Part shown: positions 45,259-54,319 of the stretch, piece after piece
Numbering within the stretch: position 1 is the stretch's first letter
Layout: each line of letters starts with the position of its first letter
Assembly: GCF_002705925.1 (NCBI RefSeq)
Contig: NZ_NKRE01000001.1
Location: 2,621,282 to 2,685,281, forward strand
Source: Mycobacterium ostraviense
Lineage (GTDB): Bacteria; Actinomycetota; Actinomycetes; Mycobacteriales; Mycobacteriaceae
Direction of reading: 5' to 3'
Length of the DNA: 64,000 bases
Made by a program: the position numbers and the translations under genes
Notes under the pieces: model-generated
The model's input: the letters and a program-made list of their open reading frames with translations, nothing else
What the model was told of the DNA's origin: nothing
Database searches by the model: none

Positions 45259-46440
45259 GTGTCGCACGACGCCCCCGTCCGCAAGCTCGTCGACCGGCGC
45301 GAAGAGGCGCCGCGCGGCAAGTACTGGTGGCTGCGCTGGGTGGTCCTCGGCATCGTCGCAATCGTGCTTGCCGTCGAGGTGGCGCTGGTGTGGGACCAGC
45401 TGGCCAAAGCGTGGATGAGTATCTACCAGGCCAATTGGTGGTGGCTGGTGGCTGCCCTGGGGGCAGCGGCCGCGTCGATGCACAGCTTCGCGCAGATCCA
45501 GCGCACGCTGCTGAGATCGGCCGGTGTGCACGTCAAGCAATTGCGGTCCGAAGCCGCGTTCTATGCGGCGAACTCGCTGAGTACCACCCTCCCTGGCGGC
45601 CCGGTGCTGTCGGCGACCTTTCTGCTTCGTCAGCAACGCATTTGGGGCGCCTCGACCGTGGTGGCGTCGTGGCAGCTGGTGATGTCGGGGGTGTTGCAGG
45701 CCGTCGGGCTGGCCCTGCTGGGGCTGGGTGGCGCCTTCTTCCTGGGCGCCAAGAACAACCCGTTCTCCCTGCTGTTCACCCTCGGCGGTTTCGTTGCGTT
45801 GCTGCTGCTGGCCCAGGCGGTGGCGTCCCGGCCGGAACTGATCGAAGGGATCGGCAACCGGGTGCTGTCGTGGGTCAACTCGATTCGCGGTAAGCCGGCC
45901 GACACCGGCGTCGCGAAGTGGCGCGAAACGCTCATGCAGCTCGAGTCGGTCAGCCTGAGCCGGCGCGACCTCGCAGTGGCGTTCAGTTGGTCGCTGTTCA
46001 ACTGGGTCGCCGACGTGGCCTGCCTGGGCTTCGCCGCGTACGCCGCCGGAGACCACGCCTCGGTCGCCGGGCTGACGGTCGCTTACGCGGCCGCCCGGGC
46101 GGTCGGCACCATCCCGCTGATGCCGGGAGGTCTGCTGGTGGTGGAGGCGGTGCTGGTGCCGGGCCTGGTGTCCAGCGGCATGGCCTTGCCCAACGCCATC
46201 TCGGCGATGCTGATCTACCGGCTGATCAGCTGGCTGTTCATCGCCGCTATCGGCTGGGTGGTGTTCTTCTTCATGTTCCGCACCGAGAACGTCGCCGATT
46301 CGGATGCCGACGACCCGCCGACCGACCCCGAGCTGGGACGCATCATCGGGGTCCAGCGCAGCGTTGCCAACGACCCGGCCGAAACCGCCCTGCAGGGCCC
46401 GTTGCCGCCGCCCGATCGCGACTCAGCAGATGGCCGGTGA
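45259..46440 (+). CDS. Lysylphosphatidylglycerol-synthase-type membrane protein (UPF0104)
   Basis: This 393-residue protein has about eight membrane helices. It has the family motif SLSTTLPGGPVLSATFLLRQQ in the second third and AARAVGTIPLMPGGLLVVEAVL further on, with the repeated PGG loops. The family includes the flippase domain of MprF without the synthetase, so lipid movement is a reasonable guess. The GTG at 45259 gives MSHDAPVRKLVDRREEAPRG; upstream frame lacks family sequence and overlaps the permease start. It is the equivalent of Rv0204c. Confidence 0.85.
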   Translation: MSHDAPVRKLVDRREEAPRGKYWWLRWVVLGIVAIVLAVEVALVWDQLAKAWMSIYQANWWWLVAALGAAAASMHSFAQIQRTLLRSAGVHVKQLRSEAAFYAANSLSTTLPGGPVLSATFLLRQQRIWGASTVVASWQLVMSGVLQAVGLALLGLGGAFFLGAKNNPFSLLFTLGGFVALLLLAQAVASRPELIEGIGNRVLSWVNSIRGKPADTGVAKWRETLMQLESVSLSRRDLAVAFSWSLFNWVADVACLGFAAYAAGDHASVAGLTVAYAAARAVGTIPLMPGGLLVVEAVLVPGLVSSGMALPNAISAMLIYRLISWLFIAAIGWVVFFFMFRTENVADSDADDPPTDPELGRIIGVQRSVANDPAETALQGPLPPPDRDSADGR

Positions 46441-46470
46441 GGCAGCCGCAGTGATTTCGGTGTCGCCGGT

Positions 46471-47061
46471 TCAACGGCCCCGGACCGGACCGCCGGCTGC
46501 GGGCGGCTGGGTGCCGGCCGGCGGCTGGGTGCCTGCGGGCGCCCCGGCTGCCGGCGGCAAACCCGGCAACCCAGCTGCGCCCTGCGCGGCCTGCGCGGCC
46601 TGCGCCAGGTTCAGCGCCTGCGGAAACGTGACCGGCAGCTTGCACTGCGTCGAAAGATTGGTCAGCGGATGCGCAAGCGACTGCAGGTCGCCGGCAGCCT
46701 TGGGATTCCGCTCGAAGTAACCCTTCAGTGATGCCAGGGATCCCAATGATTCCGGTCCCGCCGGCTGCTGCAGTGCCGCGGTCACCGCCTGGTTGGTCTC
46801 CGGATGCGAATCCAGGTAGTCGCCGGTTTGCTTGGCGACCAAGCCGATGGTCCTGGCCACTTCACTGGCCGCGCAGGGATCGGTCGCCCCGGTTGCCGAG
46901 GGTCCGGCCGGCATGACCAGCGCGGCCGCCGGCAACCCAACGGCGATCAAGGCGACGGATAACCCGCGCCGCGCAGCAGTACCTGTCCTGGCGAACGCCT
47001 GCTTAGCAGCGTCGGATCCGCGCCCTGCGCCCGGCAGGCCACTACGTTCATGTGTCGACAT
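46471..47061 (-). CDS. Exported haem-binding protein, Rv0203 type
   Basis: This 196-residue exported protein has a basic N terminus, a hydrophobic segment (about residues 33-52) and the mature helical domain DPCAASEVARTIGLVAKQTG. GDYLDSHPETN keeps the Tyr and His that bind haem in Rv0203, the first haem acceptor of the MmpL3/MmpL11 haem-uptake route. The third ligand position reads LKGYFERNPK, with Tyr where I recall His (H89) in H37Rv. The C-terminal 50 residues are Ala/Gln/Pro/Gly-rich and longer than in H37Rv. The gene is divergent from mmpL11, which fits joint function. Confidence 0.85.
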   Translation of the reverse strand: MSTHERSGLPGAGRGSDAAKQAFARTGTAARRGLSVALIAVGLPAAALVMPAGPSATGATDPCAASEVARTIGLVAKQTGDYLDSHPETNQAVTAALQQPAGPESLGSLASLKGYFERNPKAAGDLQSLAHPLTNLSTQCKLPVTFPQALNLAQAAQAAQGAAGLPGLPPAAGAPAGTQPPAGTQPPAAGGPVRGR

Positions 47062-47304
47062 CAGTTCCCCCGTCTAACCCGAGTTGCGGACTCCGAATGC
47101 GCCGCACGCCCACGGACATCCTGCCACCTCCGGCGCCGGCGCCGTCAAGGCCGACGACCCGGGTCGGGGTTCGCCGCAGCCTCGCGGTGCCGACATCGTT
47201 GCAGCTCAGCAACCAATAAGCCGACATAATTGAGACATGCTCTGCGGTAGGCTCGCGAGCACGCATTGCGAGAAAAATACCGGGAGAACAACATCCAGCA
47301 GTTC

Positions 47305-50300
47305 ATGATGCGCCTGAGCCGCAACCTGCGCAGATTCCGGTGGTTGGTGTTCACAGGCTGGTTTCTCGCTTTGGTGCCGGCAATTTATCTGGCCATGACG
47401 CAGTCGGGGAATCTCACCGGCGGCGGCTTCGAGGTAGCCGAGTCGCAGTCGTTGCTGGTCCACGATGTCCTCGACGCTCAGTATCCCGACCAGGAAGCGC
47501 CGTCGCTGGCGCTGGTGGCCACCCCCCGCCCGGACGCCAGCTTCTCAGACATCAACGACGCGGTCACCCGGTTGCGGAGCATCGCCGCCGAATTCCCCGG
47601 GGTGACCGAGGTGCCCTACCCCACGCAGCGGCCCCCGCAGCCCGACCGGCCATATGTGGTGTCGTTGCGGCTGGACGCCCGCAACGCCGGGACCAGCGAC
47701 GTCGCCAAGAAGCTGCGTCAGAAAGTCGGCGTGAAAGGCGACAAGCCCGGGCAATCGGCGGACGGCCGGGTGCGGCTCTATGTCATCGGGCAAGGTGCGC
47801 TCAGCGCCGCCGCAGCGGCCAACACCAAACACGACATCGCCGACGCCGAACGCTGGAACCTGCCGATCATCCTGATCGTCCTGCTCGCCGTCTTCGGCTC
47901 GCTTGCCGCCGCGGCGATCCCGCTGGCCCTCGGCATCTGCACCGTCGTCGTCACCATGGGCCTGGTCTATCTGCTGTCGATGCACACCACCATGTCGGTG
48001 TTCGTGACCTCGACCGTGTCGATGTTCGGTATCGCGCTGGCCGTCGACTACTCCCTGTTCATCCTGATGCGCTTCCGCGAGGAACTGCGTACCGGCCGCC
48101 GGCCGCAAGAAGCCGTCGACGCCGCCATGGCCACCTCCGGGCTCGCGGTGGTGCTGTCCGGCATGACCGTGATCGCCTCACTCACCGGCATCTACTTGAT
48201 CAACACCCCCGCGCTGCGGTCGATGGCCACCGGGGCGATCCTCGCCGTCGCGGTCGCGATGCTGACGTCGGCCACGCTGACACCGGCCCTGCTGGCCTCC
48301 TTCGCCAGGGCGGCCGCCAAGCGATCGGCCCTGTTGCACTGGTCCCGACGGCCGGAAAGCACGCAGTCCCGGTTCTGGACCCGCTGGGTCGGATGGGTGA
48401 TGCGCCGGCCCTGGATAACGGCGTTGTCGGCATCGCTGGTGCTGCTGCTCATGGCGGCGCCGGCGACACAGATGGTGCTGGGCAACAGCCTGCTGCGACA
48501 GTTCGACTCGTCGCACGAGATCCGGGCCGGGGTGTCGGCGGCCGCCCAAGCGCTCGGCCCGGGTGCGCTGGGCCCCGCTCAGGTCCTGGTCACATTCCCC
48601 GACGGCGGCGCGTCCACCGCGGCGCACAGCCAAACCATCGCGGCGGTCCGTCAACAGATGACGCAGGCTCCCGACGTTGCGTCCGTGGCGCCGCCGAAGT
48701 TCGCCGCCGACAACCGCAGTGCGCTGCTGAGCGCGGTGTTGTCGGTCGACCCCGAGGACATGGGCGCCCGGCACACCGTCGACTGGATGCGGACCCAGCT
48801 GCCCAAAGCGGCCGACGGTGCCCGCATCGACGTCGGCGGACCGACCGCGCTGATCAAGGATTTCGACGACCGAGTCTCGGCGACCCAACCGGTGGTGCTT
48901 GCCTTCGTGGCCCTGATCGCGTTCGTGATGCTGCTGGTCTCGGTGCGCTCGGTGTTCCTGGCGCTCAAGGGCGTGCTGATGACGTTGCTGTCGGTGGCCG
49001 CCGCGTACGGCAGCCTGGTCATGGTCTTCCAGTGGGGCTGGGCGGAGAAACTGGGCTTTCCACACTTGAGTTCCATCGACAGCACCGTGCCTCCGCTGGT
49101 GCTGGCGATGACGTTCGGGTTGTCGATGGACTACGAGATCTTCCTGCTGACCCGGATCCGGGAACGCTTCCTGCACACCGGCCAGACCCGGGACGCGGTC
49201 GCGTACGGGGTGAGCACCAGCGCGCGCACCATCACCAGCGCCGCGCTGATCATGATCGCGGTGTTCTGCGGATTCGCCTTCGCCGGCATGCCGCTGGTGG
49301 CCGAGATCGGCGTCGCCTGCGCGGTCGCCATCGCGGTGGACGCCACCATCGTGCGCCTGATTCTGGTACCGGCGCTGATGGCGATGTTCTCGCAATGGAA
49401 CTGGTGGCTGCCGCGGTGGCTGGCCCGCATGCTGCCGTCGGTCGACTTCGACCGGCCGCTACCCGAGGTCGACCTTGCCGATGTCGTGGTGATTCCCGAC
49501 GACATCGCCGCCGCAATCGCCCCCAGCGGCGACCTGCGGGTGCTGCTCAAGTCCGCGGCGAGGTTCAAACACCTTGCCCCCGAAGCGATTTGCGTGGCCG
49601 ACCCGCTTGCCTTCACCGGCTGTGGACGCAGCGCCAAGGGACCCGAACACGTTCCGGAACTGGTCCGGGACGGCGCCGACGTCGCCGTGCCCGCTACCGC
49701 CCCGACCGCCATCGCCGCCTCGGCCTCCGTGTCCGCCGCCTCTGCGGCCTCTGCTAAGACCGGTGGCCAGTCGGCGGCCAGCAAGGTCGGCCAGGCCTAC
49801 CGCAACAGCCTCGCCCGGGCGATGTCGTGGGCCGAGCGTCCGGTTCATCCGGTCACCGTGTGGCGCGGGCGACTCGCGATCGCCCTCGACGCCCTGGAAA
49901 CCGACGCCGCCGAGCGCGCGGCCGCGAAAAGCGGCACCGACCGGCCCCGGTTCGAGCGGCGCAGCCCGGTCGAGACCACCAACGTTCAGTTGCCCACCGG
50001 CGACCGGCTGCTGATCCCGACCGGGGCGGAAACGTTGCGACTCAAGGGCTACCTGATGATGAGCCGTAACAGCAGCCGCGATTATGCCGAATTTGCTGAC
50101 ATGGTCGAAGCAATGGAGCCCGAAACCGCGGCCGTGGTGCTGGCGGGAATGGACAGGTATTACTGTTGTCAGCCACTGGGTTCGTATTCGAGGCGACAAT
50201 GGATGGCCACCCAGCTGGTCCGCCGGCTCGCTGATCCGCACCCGTCTGATGTCGACGACGAGTGGCCCGACCCTGATGCCAGGGCAAACTGGGAGGAGGT

Positions 50301-50352
50301 CAGGCAGCGCTGCCTGGCAGTGGCCGTAGCGATGTTGGAGGAGGCGAGGTGA
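47305..50352 (+). CDS. mmpL11: RND-family lipid and haem transporter MmpL11
   Basis: This 1015-residue RND protein exports monomeromycolyl diacylglycerol and mycolate wax ester and has been tied to haem uptake. It has twelve helices and two porter domains. The Asp-Tyr pairs are AVDYSLF and SMDYEIF. A large cytosolic C-terminal domain begins at about residue 720. It has a linker (PATAPTAIAASASVSAAS and following) that is longer than in the 966-residue H37Rv protein. The ATG at 47305 gives MMRLSRNLRRFRW; the upstream TTG at 47266 is not needed. Its last codons overlap the next gene. It is the equivalent of Rv0202c. Confidence 0.95.
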   Translation: MMRLSRNLRRFRWLVFTGWFLALVPAIYLAMTQSGNLTGGGFEVAESQSLLVHDVLDAQYPDQEAPSLALVATPRPDASFSDINDAVTRLRSIAAEFPGVTEVPYPTQRPPQPDRPYVVSLRLDARNAGTSDVAKKLRQKVGVKGDKPGQSADGRVRLYVIGQGALSAAAAANTKHDIADAERWNLPIILIVLLAVFGSLAAAAIPLALGICTVVVTMGLVYLLSMHTTMSVFVTSTVSMFGIALAVDYSLFILMRFREELRTGRRPQEAVDAAMATSGLAVVLSGMTVIASLTGIYLINTPALRSMATGAILAVAVAMLTSATLTPALLASFARAAAKRSALLHWSRRPESTQSRFWTRWVGWVMRRPWITALSASLVLLLMAAPATQMVLGNSLLRQFDSSHEIRAGVSAAAQALGPGALGPAQVLVTFPDGGASTAAHSQTIAAVRQQMTQAPDVASVAPPKFAADNRSALLSAVLSVDPEDMGARHTVDWMRTQLPKAADGARIDVGGPTALIKDFDDRVSATQPVVLAFVALIAFVMLLVSVRSVFLALKGVLMTLLSVAAAYGSLVMVFQWGWAEKLGFPHLSSIDSTVPPLVLAMTFGLSMDYEIFLLTRIRERFLHTGQTRDAVAYGVSTSARTITSAALIMIAVFCGFAFAGMPLVAEIGVACAVAIAVDATIVRLILVPALMAMFSQWNWWLPRWLARMLPSVDFDRPLPEVDLADVVVIPDDIAAAIAPSGDLRVLLKSAARFKHLAPEAICVADPLAFTGCGRSAKGPEHVPELVRDGADVAVPATAPTAIAASASVSAASAASAKTGGQSAASKVGQAYRNSLARAMSWAERPVHPVTVWRGRLAIALDALETDAAERAAAKSGTDRPRFERRSPVETTNVQLPTGDRLLIPTGAETLRLKGYLMMSRNSSRDYAEFADMVEAMEPETAAVVLAGMDRYYCCQPLGSYSRRQWMATQLVRRLADPHPSDVDDEWPDPDARANWEEVRQRCLAVAVAMLEEAR

Positions 50353-50867
50353 CGTTGGCCGCCGACCAGCGGAAACCGGTGCCCGCTTCGCCACCGCAAC
50401 GGCCCGGGCGGGCAACCAGCGAACCCGGCACCGACCAGCCGGTGGAATTTTGGTCTACCGCAGCGATCCGCGCGGCGCTGGAGGGCGGCGACATCGTCAC
50501 CTGGAAGCGCATCGCCGCCGCGCTCAAGCGCGACCCGTACGGGCGCACCGCCCGTCAGGTTGAAGAGGTCCTCGGAGGAGTTCGGCCGTACGGCATTTCC
50601 AAGGCGCTGTCGGAGGTGCTGGACCGGGCCCGCATCCAACTGGAGGCCAACGAGCGTGCCGAGGTGGCCCGTCACGTGAAGCTGCTGATGGATCGATCGG
50701 GTCTGGGGCAGCAGGAGTTCGCGTCGCGGATCGGTGTGCAAGTCGAGGACCTGACCTCCTATCTCGACGGCAGCGTCAGCCCGTCCGCCTCGCTGATGAT
50801 TCGGATGCGACGGTTGTCCGACCGATTCGTCCGGGTGCGCAACACGCGCGCGGCGGACACCAACTGA
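50349..50867 (+). CDS. Small helix-turn-helix-like protein coupled to mmpL11
   Basis: This 172-residue protein has an N-terminal disordered stretch. A central helical segment follows (FWSTAAIRAALEGGDIVTWK, then RIAAALKRDPYGRTARQVEE). A C-terminal Xre-like helix-turn-helix is seen in LLMDRSGLGQQEFASRIGVQ followed by VEDLTSYLDG. It may bind DNA and regulate the mmpL11 region, although this is not shown. The GTG at 50349 overlaps the mmpL11 stop by four bases (GTGA), so it is translationally coupled. It converges on the Rv0200 equivalent with nine bases between. It is the equivalent of Rv0201c. Confidence 0.8.
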   Translation: MTLAADQRKPVPASPPQRPGRATSEPGTDQPVEFWSTAAIRAALEGGDIVTWKRIAAALKRDPYGRTARQVEEVLGGVRPYGISKALSEVLDRARIQLEANERAEVARHVKLLMDRSGLGQQEFASRIGVQVEDLTSYLDGSVSPSASLMIRMRRLSDRFVRVRNTRAADTN

Positions 50868-50876
50868 GGGCCCGGC

Positions 50877-51578
50877 CTATCGGGAATTGATCGGCGTCAC
50901 GTCGAGCACCAGCCAGTCGTTGCCGCGCTTGGTCAGCGTTACCCGGACCGCCGGCGCCGCCTGACTCGGGGGTTGACCGGGCGAGTTCTGGGTGACCCGC
51001 AGAATCACCGCCACGCTGGCGTCCGCGGGCCCGAGCGCCTCCACTCCGGCCGACAGCGTGGCGGCCTGTGCGGTGACCTTGCGTTGCGCCAGGTCGGCGC
51101 TGGACTTGGCGTATTGCTCTTTGAACGCTTGCGCCCGATCCGGGACCATCATGGCCGCGGCCCGGTCCACGGAGGCGTTCGGCGCCGTCGGCGAGAATGA
51201 CGCCACCGCCTCGGCCATCCCGGTGGCGACCTGCACCACCGTTCGGGAGTCGCGGTCGAATTCGCGATCCGGCGTGGTCCAGTGGGTGTATCCGGTCAGC
51301 ACCGCGGCCACCAGTGCGGCCGTGCACAAGAACACCACGGCCAACCGCAGCCCTGGCGCGTCGTCGTCGGTGCCTACGGTGACGGCGTCACGGCGAAACA
51401 GCCAGAAATTGACCGCCACTCCCTCGGCGATCAGCAGCACCAACACCGAGCACGCCGAAATCCACCACCACGGCCAGCCGAGCACGAATCCGATCGTCAG
51501 CAGCGCCATGGCGGCCACCAGCGGCACCGCGACGTCGAATACGGCCAGCCGCCACGCGTTTCTCGTCGGGAGTCTCAT
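50877..51578 (-). CDS. Mce-associated-type membrane protein (downstream of pair)
   Basis: This 233-residue protein has three hydrophobic helices at its N terminus (about residues 12-30, 33-53 and 75-95). A periplasmic NTF2-like domain of the Mce-associated type follows, ending VTLTKRGNDWLVLDVTPINS. Proteins of this kind stabilise Mce or other envelope complexes. Its ATG at 51578 overlaps the stop of the upstream gene by four bases (ATGA), so the two are made together. It is the equivalent of Rv0200. No enzymatic motif is seen. Confidence 0.82.
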   Translation of the reverse strand: MRLPTRNAWRLAVFDVAVPLVAAMALLTIGFVLGWPWWWISACSVLVLLIAEGVAVNFWLFRRDAVTVGTDDDAPGLRLAVVFLCTAALVAAVLTGYTHWTTPDREFDRDSRTVVQVATGMAEAVASFSPTAPNASVDRAAAMMVPDRAQAFKEQYAKSSADLAQRKVTAQAATLSAGVEALGPADASVAVILRVTQNSPGQPPSQAAPAVRVTLTKRGNDWLVLDVTPINSR

Positions 51579-52213
51579 CGGATCGACTCCAGCCCGGAGA
51601 TCATCAGCTTGCCGTCCACCTCGGAGACGTCGATCCGCAAGTTCCAGTGCACCGTCTGGGGCTTGACTCCGGCATTCTCGGCGACCGACGTCGCCACCAA
51701 CAGCACCGAGTCGGTCCGGGTGGCGAAGGGCGGCAATGTGGTGGTCACCACCGGCCGGGCGCTGCCGGGCTGGGTATCCAGGTCGTGGTGCACCGTTTCG
51801 ATCGCCACCGCCTCGATCCGGCCGTTGCTGCGCGTCTGCAACTTCTCCACCACCTGCCGGTAGGGCTGCACGGCGGCGTCGAAGTCGGTGTTGAGCTGTC
51901 CGACCGTTCCGTCGTGCAGCCGCTGCAGGCTGGAGTCGACATTGCCGGCGTTCATGTTGATCAGCACATCGGTCCATTCGGCGGCCGCGCGCATGACCCG
52001 ACTCAGGTACCCGCGCTCGGCGACCTCGTCACGATGTGACGACCAGATGAGTGCGCCGAGCACGACCGCGGCCACCGACAGTACACCGAGAACGGTCGAG
52101 GCGATGCCGTAGTTGGAGTACATCGCGGCCTGCGCCGACTCCGGTTCGTCGGGCTCCGGGGTTGCTTCCCCGGAGTCGTCGGCCTCATCGACATCAGCAT
52201 CCTCGTCGGGCAT
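51575..52213 (-). CDS. Mce-associated-type membrane protein (upstream of pair)
   Basis: This 212-residue protein has an acidic N terminus (MPDEDADVDEADDSGEATPE) and a single membrane helix at about residues 38-60. A periplasmic domain contains ERGYLSRVMRAAAEWTDVLI and VHWNLRIDVSEVDGKLMISG, as in Mce-associated proteins. The ATG at 52213 is used; the open frame reaches 53077 but would overlap zmp1 completely in antisense. It is divergent from zmp1 by 42 bases. It is the equivalent of Rv0199. Confidence 0.84.
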   Translation of the reverse strand: MPDEDADVDEADDSGEATPEPDEPESAQAAMYSNYGIASTVLGVLSVAAVVLGALIWSSHRDEVAERGYLSRVMRAAAEWTDVLINMNAGNVDSSLQRLHDGTVGQLNTDFDAAVQPYRQVVEKLQTRSNGRIEAVAIETVHHDLDTQPGSARPVVTTTLPPFATRTDSVLLVATSVAENAGVKPQTVHWNLRIDVSEVDGKLMISGLESIR

Positions 52214-52255
52214 GGCCCGATCGTCGCACCCGATATGGGGTGAAAGGATGGCGGG

Positions 52256-54253
52256 GTGACAGTAGAGGCCATCCGCTCCGGTATCGACCTGAGCTACGTC
52301 GACGCCGATGCCCGCCCGCAAGACGACCTGTTCGGCCATGTCAACGGCCGCTGGCTCAAGGAACACGAGATACCCGCGGACCGGGCGATCGACGGCGCCT
52401 TCCGGCAGCTGTTCGACCGCGCCGAAGAGCAGGTGCGCGATCTGATCGTCGAAGCAAGCCAAGCCCGTGAAAAAGGTGCCGCGACCGATGGCGACGAGCA
52501 ACGCATCGGCGATCTGTACGCCAGCTTCATCGACGAGGACGCCGTCGAACGCCGCGGTCTGCGACCGCTGCACGACGAGCTGGCCACCATCGACGGCGCC
52601 ACCGACCGTGCCTCCTTGGCCGCTGTCATCGGGTCGCTGCAACGCACGGGCATGGGCGGTGGCATCGGATTCTATGTGGACACCGATTCCAAGGACTCGA
52701 CCCGTTATCTGGTGCACTTCTCCCAGTCCGGCATCGGGCTGCCCGACGAGTCCTACTACCGCGACGAACAGCACGCCGCGGTGCTGGCCGCCTACCCCGG
52801 CCACATCGCGCGGATGTACGGCTTGGTCTACGGCGCCGAGAACGACCGCGACTACGCAGATGTCGCGGCCCGCATCGTGGCGCTGGAGAGCAAGCTTGCC
52901 GCCGCCCATTGGGATGTGGTCAAGCGCCGTGACGCCGAGCTCACCTACAACATGCGCACCTTCGCCGATCTGCAGGTCGAGGGCGCCGGCTTCGACTGGG
53001 CGGGCTGGGTCACCGCGCTGGGCAGCACGCCGCAGGCTCTCCCGGAATTGGTGGTGCGCCAGCCCGATTATCTGCACGCCTTCGCGGCGCTGTGGAACAG
53101 TGAAGATCTTGAAGACTGGAAGTGTTGGGCGCGTTGGCGTTTGATCCGTTCCCGGGCCCCGTGGCTAACCGGCGACCTGGTCGATCAGGACTTCGAGTTC
53201 TACGGCCACAAGCTGACCGGCGCACAACAGATCCGCGACCGCTGGAAGCGAGGCGTGGCCCTGGTGGAGACGTTGATGGGCGATGCGGTCGGAAAGCTAT
53301 ATGTGCAAAGGTATTTCCCGCCGGGCGCCAAGGCCCGTATCGACGAGCTGGTGGCCAACCTGCAGGAGGCGTACCGGGTCAGCATCGGCGCGTTGGAGTG
53401 GATGACCCCGCAGACGCGGCAGCGGGCGCTGGCCAAGCTGGACAAGTTCACCGCCAAGGTCGGCTATCCGGTCAAGTGGAAGGACTATTCCGCGCTGGTA
53501 ATCGACCGTAACGACCTCTACGGCAACTTCCGGCGCGGCTACGCGGTCAACCACGATCGCGAGATGGCCAAGCTCGGCGGTCCCGTCGACCACGACGAGT
53601 GGTTGATGACGCCACAGACCGTCAACGCCTACTACAACCCGGGAATGAACGAGATCGTCTTTCCGGCAGCCATTTTGCAGCCACCGTTCTTCGACGCCGA
53701 CGCGGACGACGCCGCCAACTACGGCGGGATCGGCGCGGTGATCGGACACGAGATCGGGCACGGCTTCGACGACCAGGGGGCCAAGTACGACGGTGACGGC
53801 AACCTGGTCGACTGGTGGACCGATGACGACCGCGCCGAATTCGCCACCCGCACCAAGGCATTGATCGAGCAATACGAGCGCTACGCGCCGCGAGGCCTGG
53901 ATAGTGGGCACCATGTGAACGGCGCGTTCACCGTCGGCGAGAACATCGGCGATCTGGGTGGGTTGTCCATCGCGCTGCTGGCCTACCAGCTGTCACTGGA
54001 CGGGCAGCCCGCTCCGGTCATCGACGGCCTCACCGGCGTGCAGCGGGTGTTCTTCGGTTGGGCTCAGGTGTGGCGCGCCAAAGCGCGTCAGGCTGAGGCG
54101 ATCCGGCGGCTTGCTGTCGATCCGCATTCCCCGCCGGAGTTCCGGTGTAACGGTGTGGTGCGCAACATCGACGCTTTCTACGAGGCCTTTGGCGTCACCG
54201 AGCACGATGCCCAGTATTTAGCGCCGCCACAGCGGGTCCGCATCTGGAGTTAG
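52256..54253 (+). CDS. zmp1: Zinc metalloprotease Zmp1 (M13 family)
   Basis: This 665-residue M13 peptidase of the neprilysin type is linked in M. tuberculosis to suppression of inflammasome activation and phagosome maturation. The zinc site is His498-Glu499-x-x-His502 (GHEIGHGFDDQ). The third ligand is Glu562 in GENIGDLGG. The substrate-binding NAYYNPGMNEIVFPA and the C-terminal RVFFGWAQVWR are present. There is no signal peptide or membrane helix, unlike animal neprilysins. The GTG at 52256 is preceded by AAAGGA. It is the equivalent of Rv0198c. Confidence 0.96.
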   Translation: MTVEAIRSGIDLSYVDADARPQDDLFGHVNGRWLKEHEIPADRAIDGAFRQLFDRAEEQVRDLIVEASQAREKGAATDGDEQRIGDLYASFIDEDAVERRGLRPLHDELATIDGATDRASLAAVIGSLQRTGMGGGIGFYVDTDSKDSTRYLVHFSQSGIGLPDESYYRDEQHAAVLAAYPGHIARMYGLVYGAENDRDYADVAARIVALESKLAAAHWDVVKRRDAELTYNMRTFADLQVEGAGFDWAGWVTALGSTPQALPELVVRQPDYLHAFAALWNSEDLEDWKCWARWRLIRSRAPWLTGDLVDQDFEFYGHKLTGAQQIRDRWKRGVALVETLMGDAVGKLYVQRYFPPGAKARIDELVANLQEAYRVSIGALEWMTPQTRQRALAKLDKFTAKVGYPVKWKDYSALVIDRNDLYGNFRRGYAVNHDREMAKLGGPVDHDEWLMTPQTVNAYYNPGMNEIVFPAAILQPPFFDADADDAANYGGIGAVIGHEIGHGFDDQGAKYDGDGNLVDWWTDDDRAEFATRTKALIEQYERYAPRGLDSGHHVNGAFTVGENIGDLGGLSIALLAYQLSLDGQPAPVIDGLTGVQRVFFGWAQVWRAKARQAEAIRRLAVDPHSPPEFRCNGVVRNIDAFYEAFGVTEHDAQYLAPPQRVRIWS

Positions 54254-54275
54254 GTCGCGTTCTTCCCGCGAGCAG

Positions 54276-54319
54276 ACACAGAATCGCATCATCCGGCGAT
54301 TAGACACGCGATTCTGTGT
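54276..54319. terminator. Hairpin between convergent genes
   Basis: ACACAGAATCGC at 54276-54287 pairs with GCGATTCTGTGT at 54308-54319, a 12-bp stem. The preceding GAGCAGACA resembles the start of the hairpin at 17045. The right arm lies inside the last codons of the molybdopterin oxidoreductase frame, so the hairpin forms the 3' end of that gene as well as terminating zmp1. Confidence 0.7.

Noticed and set aside
52214-53077. Upstream extension of the Rv0199-type gene
   Set aside because: It would be antisense to the zmp1 coding region; the acidic N terminus at ATG 52213 is right for the family.
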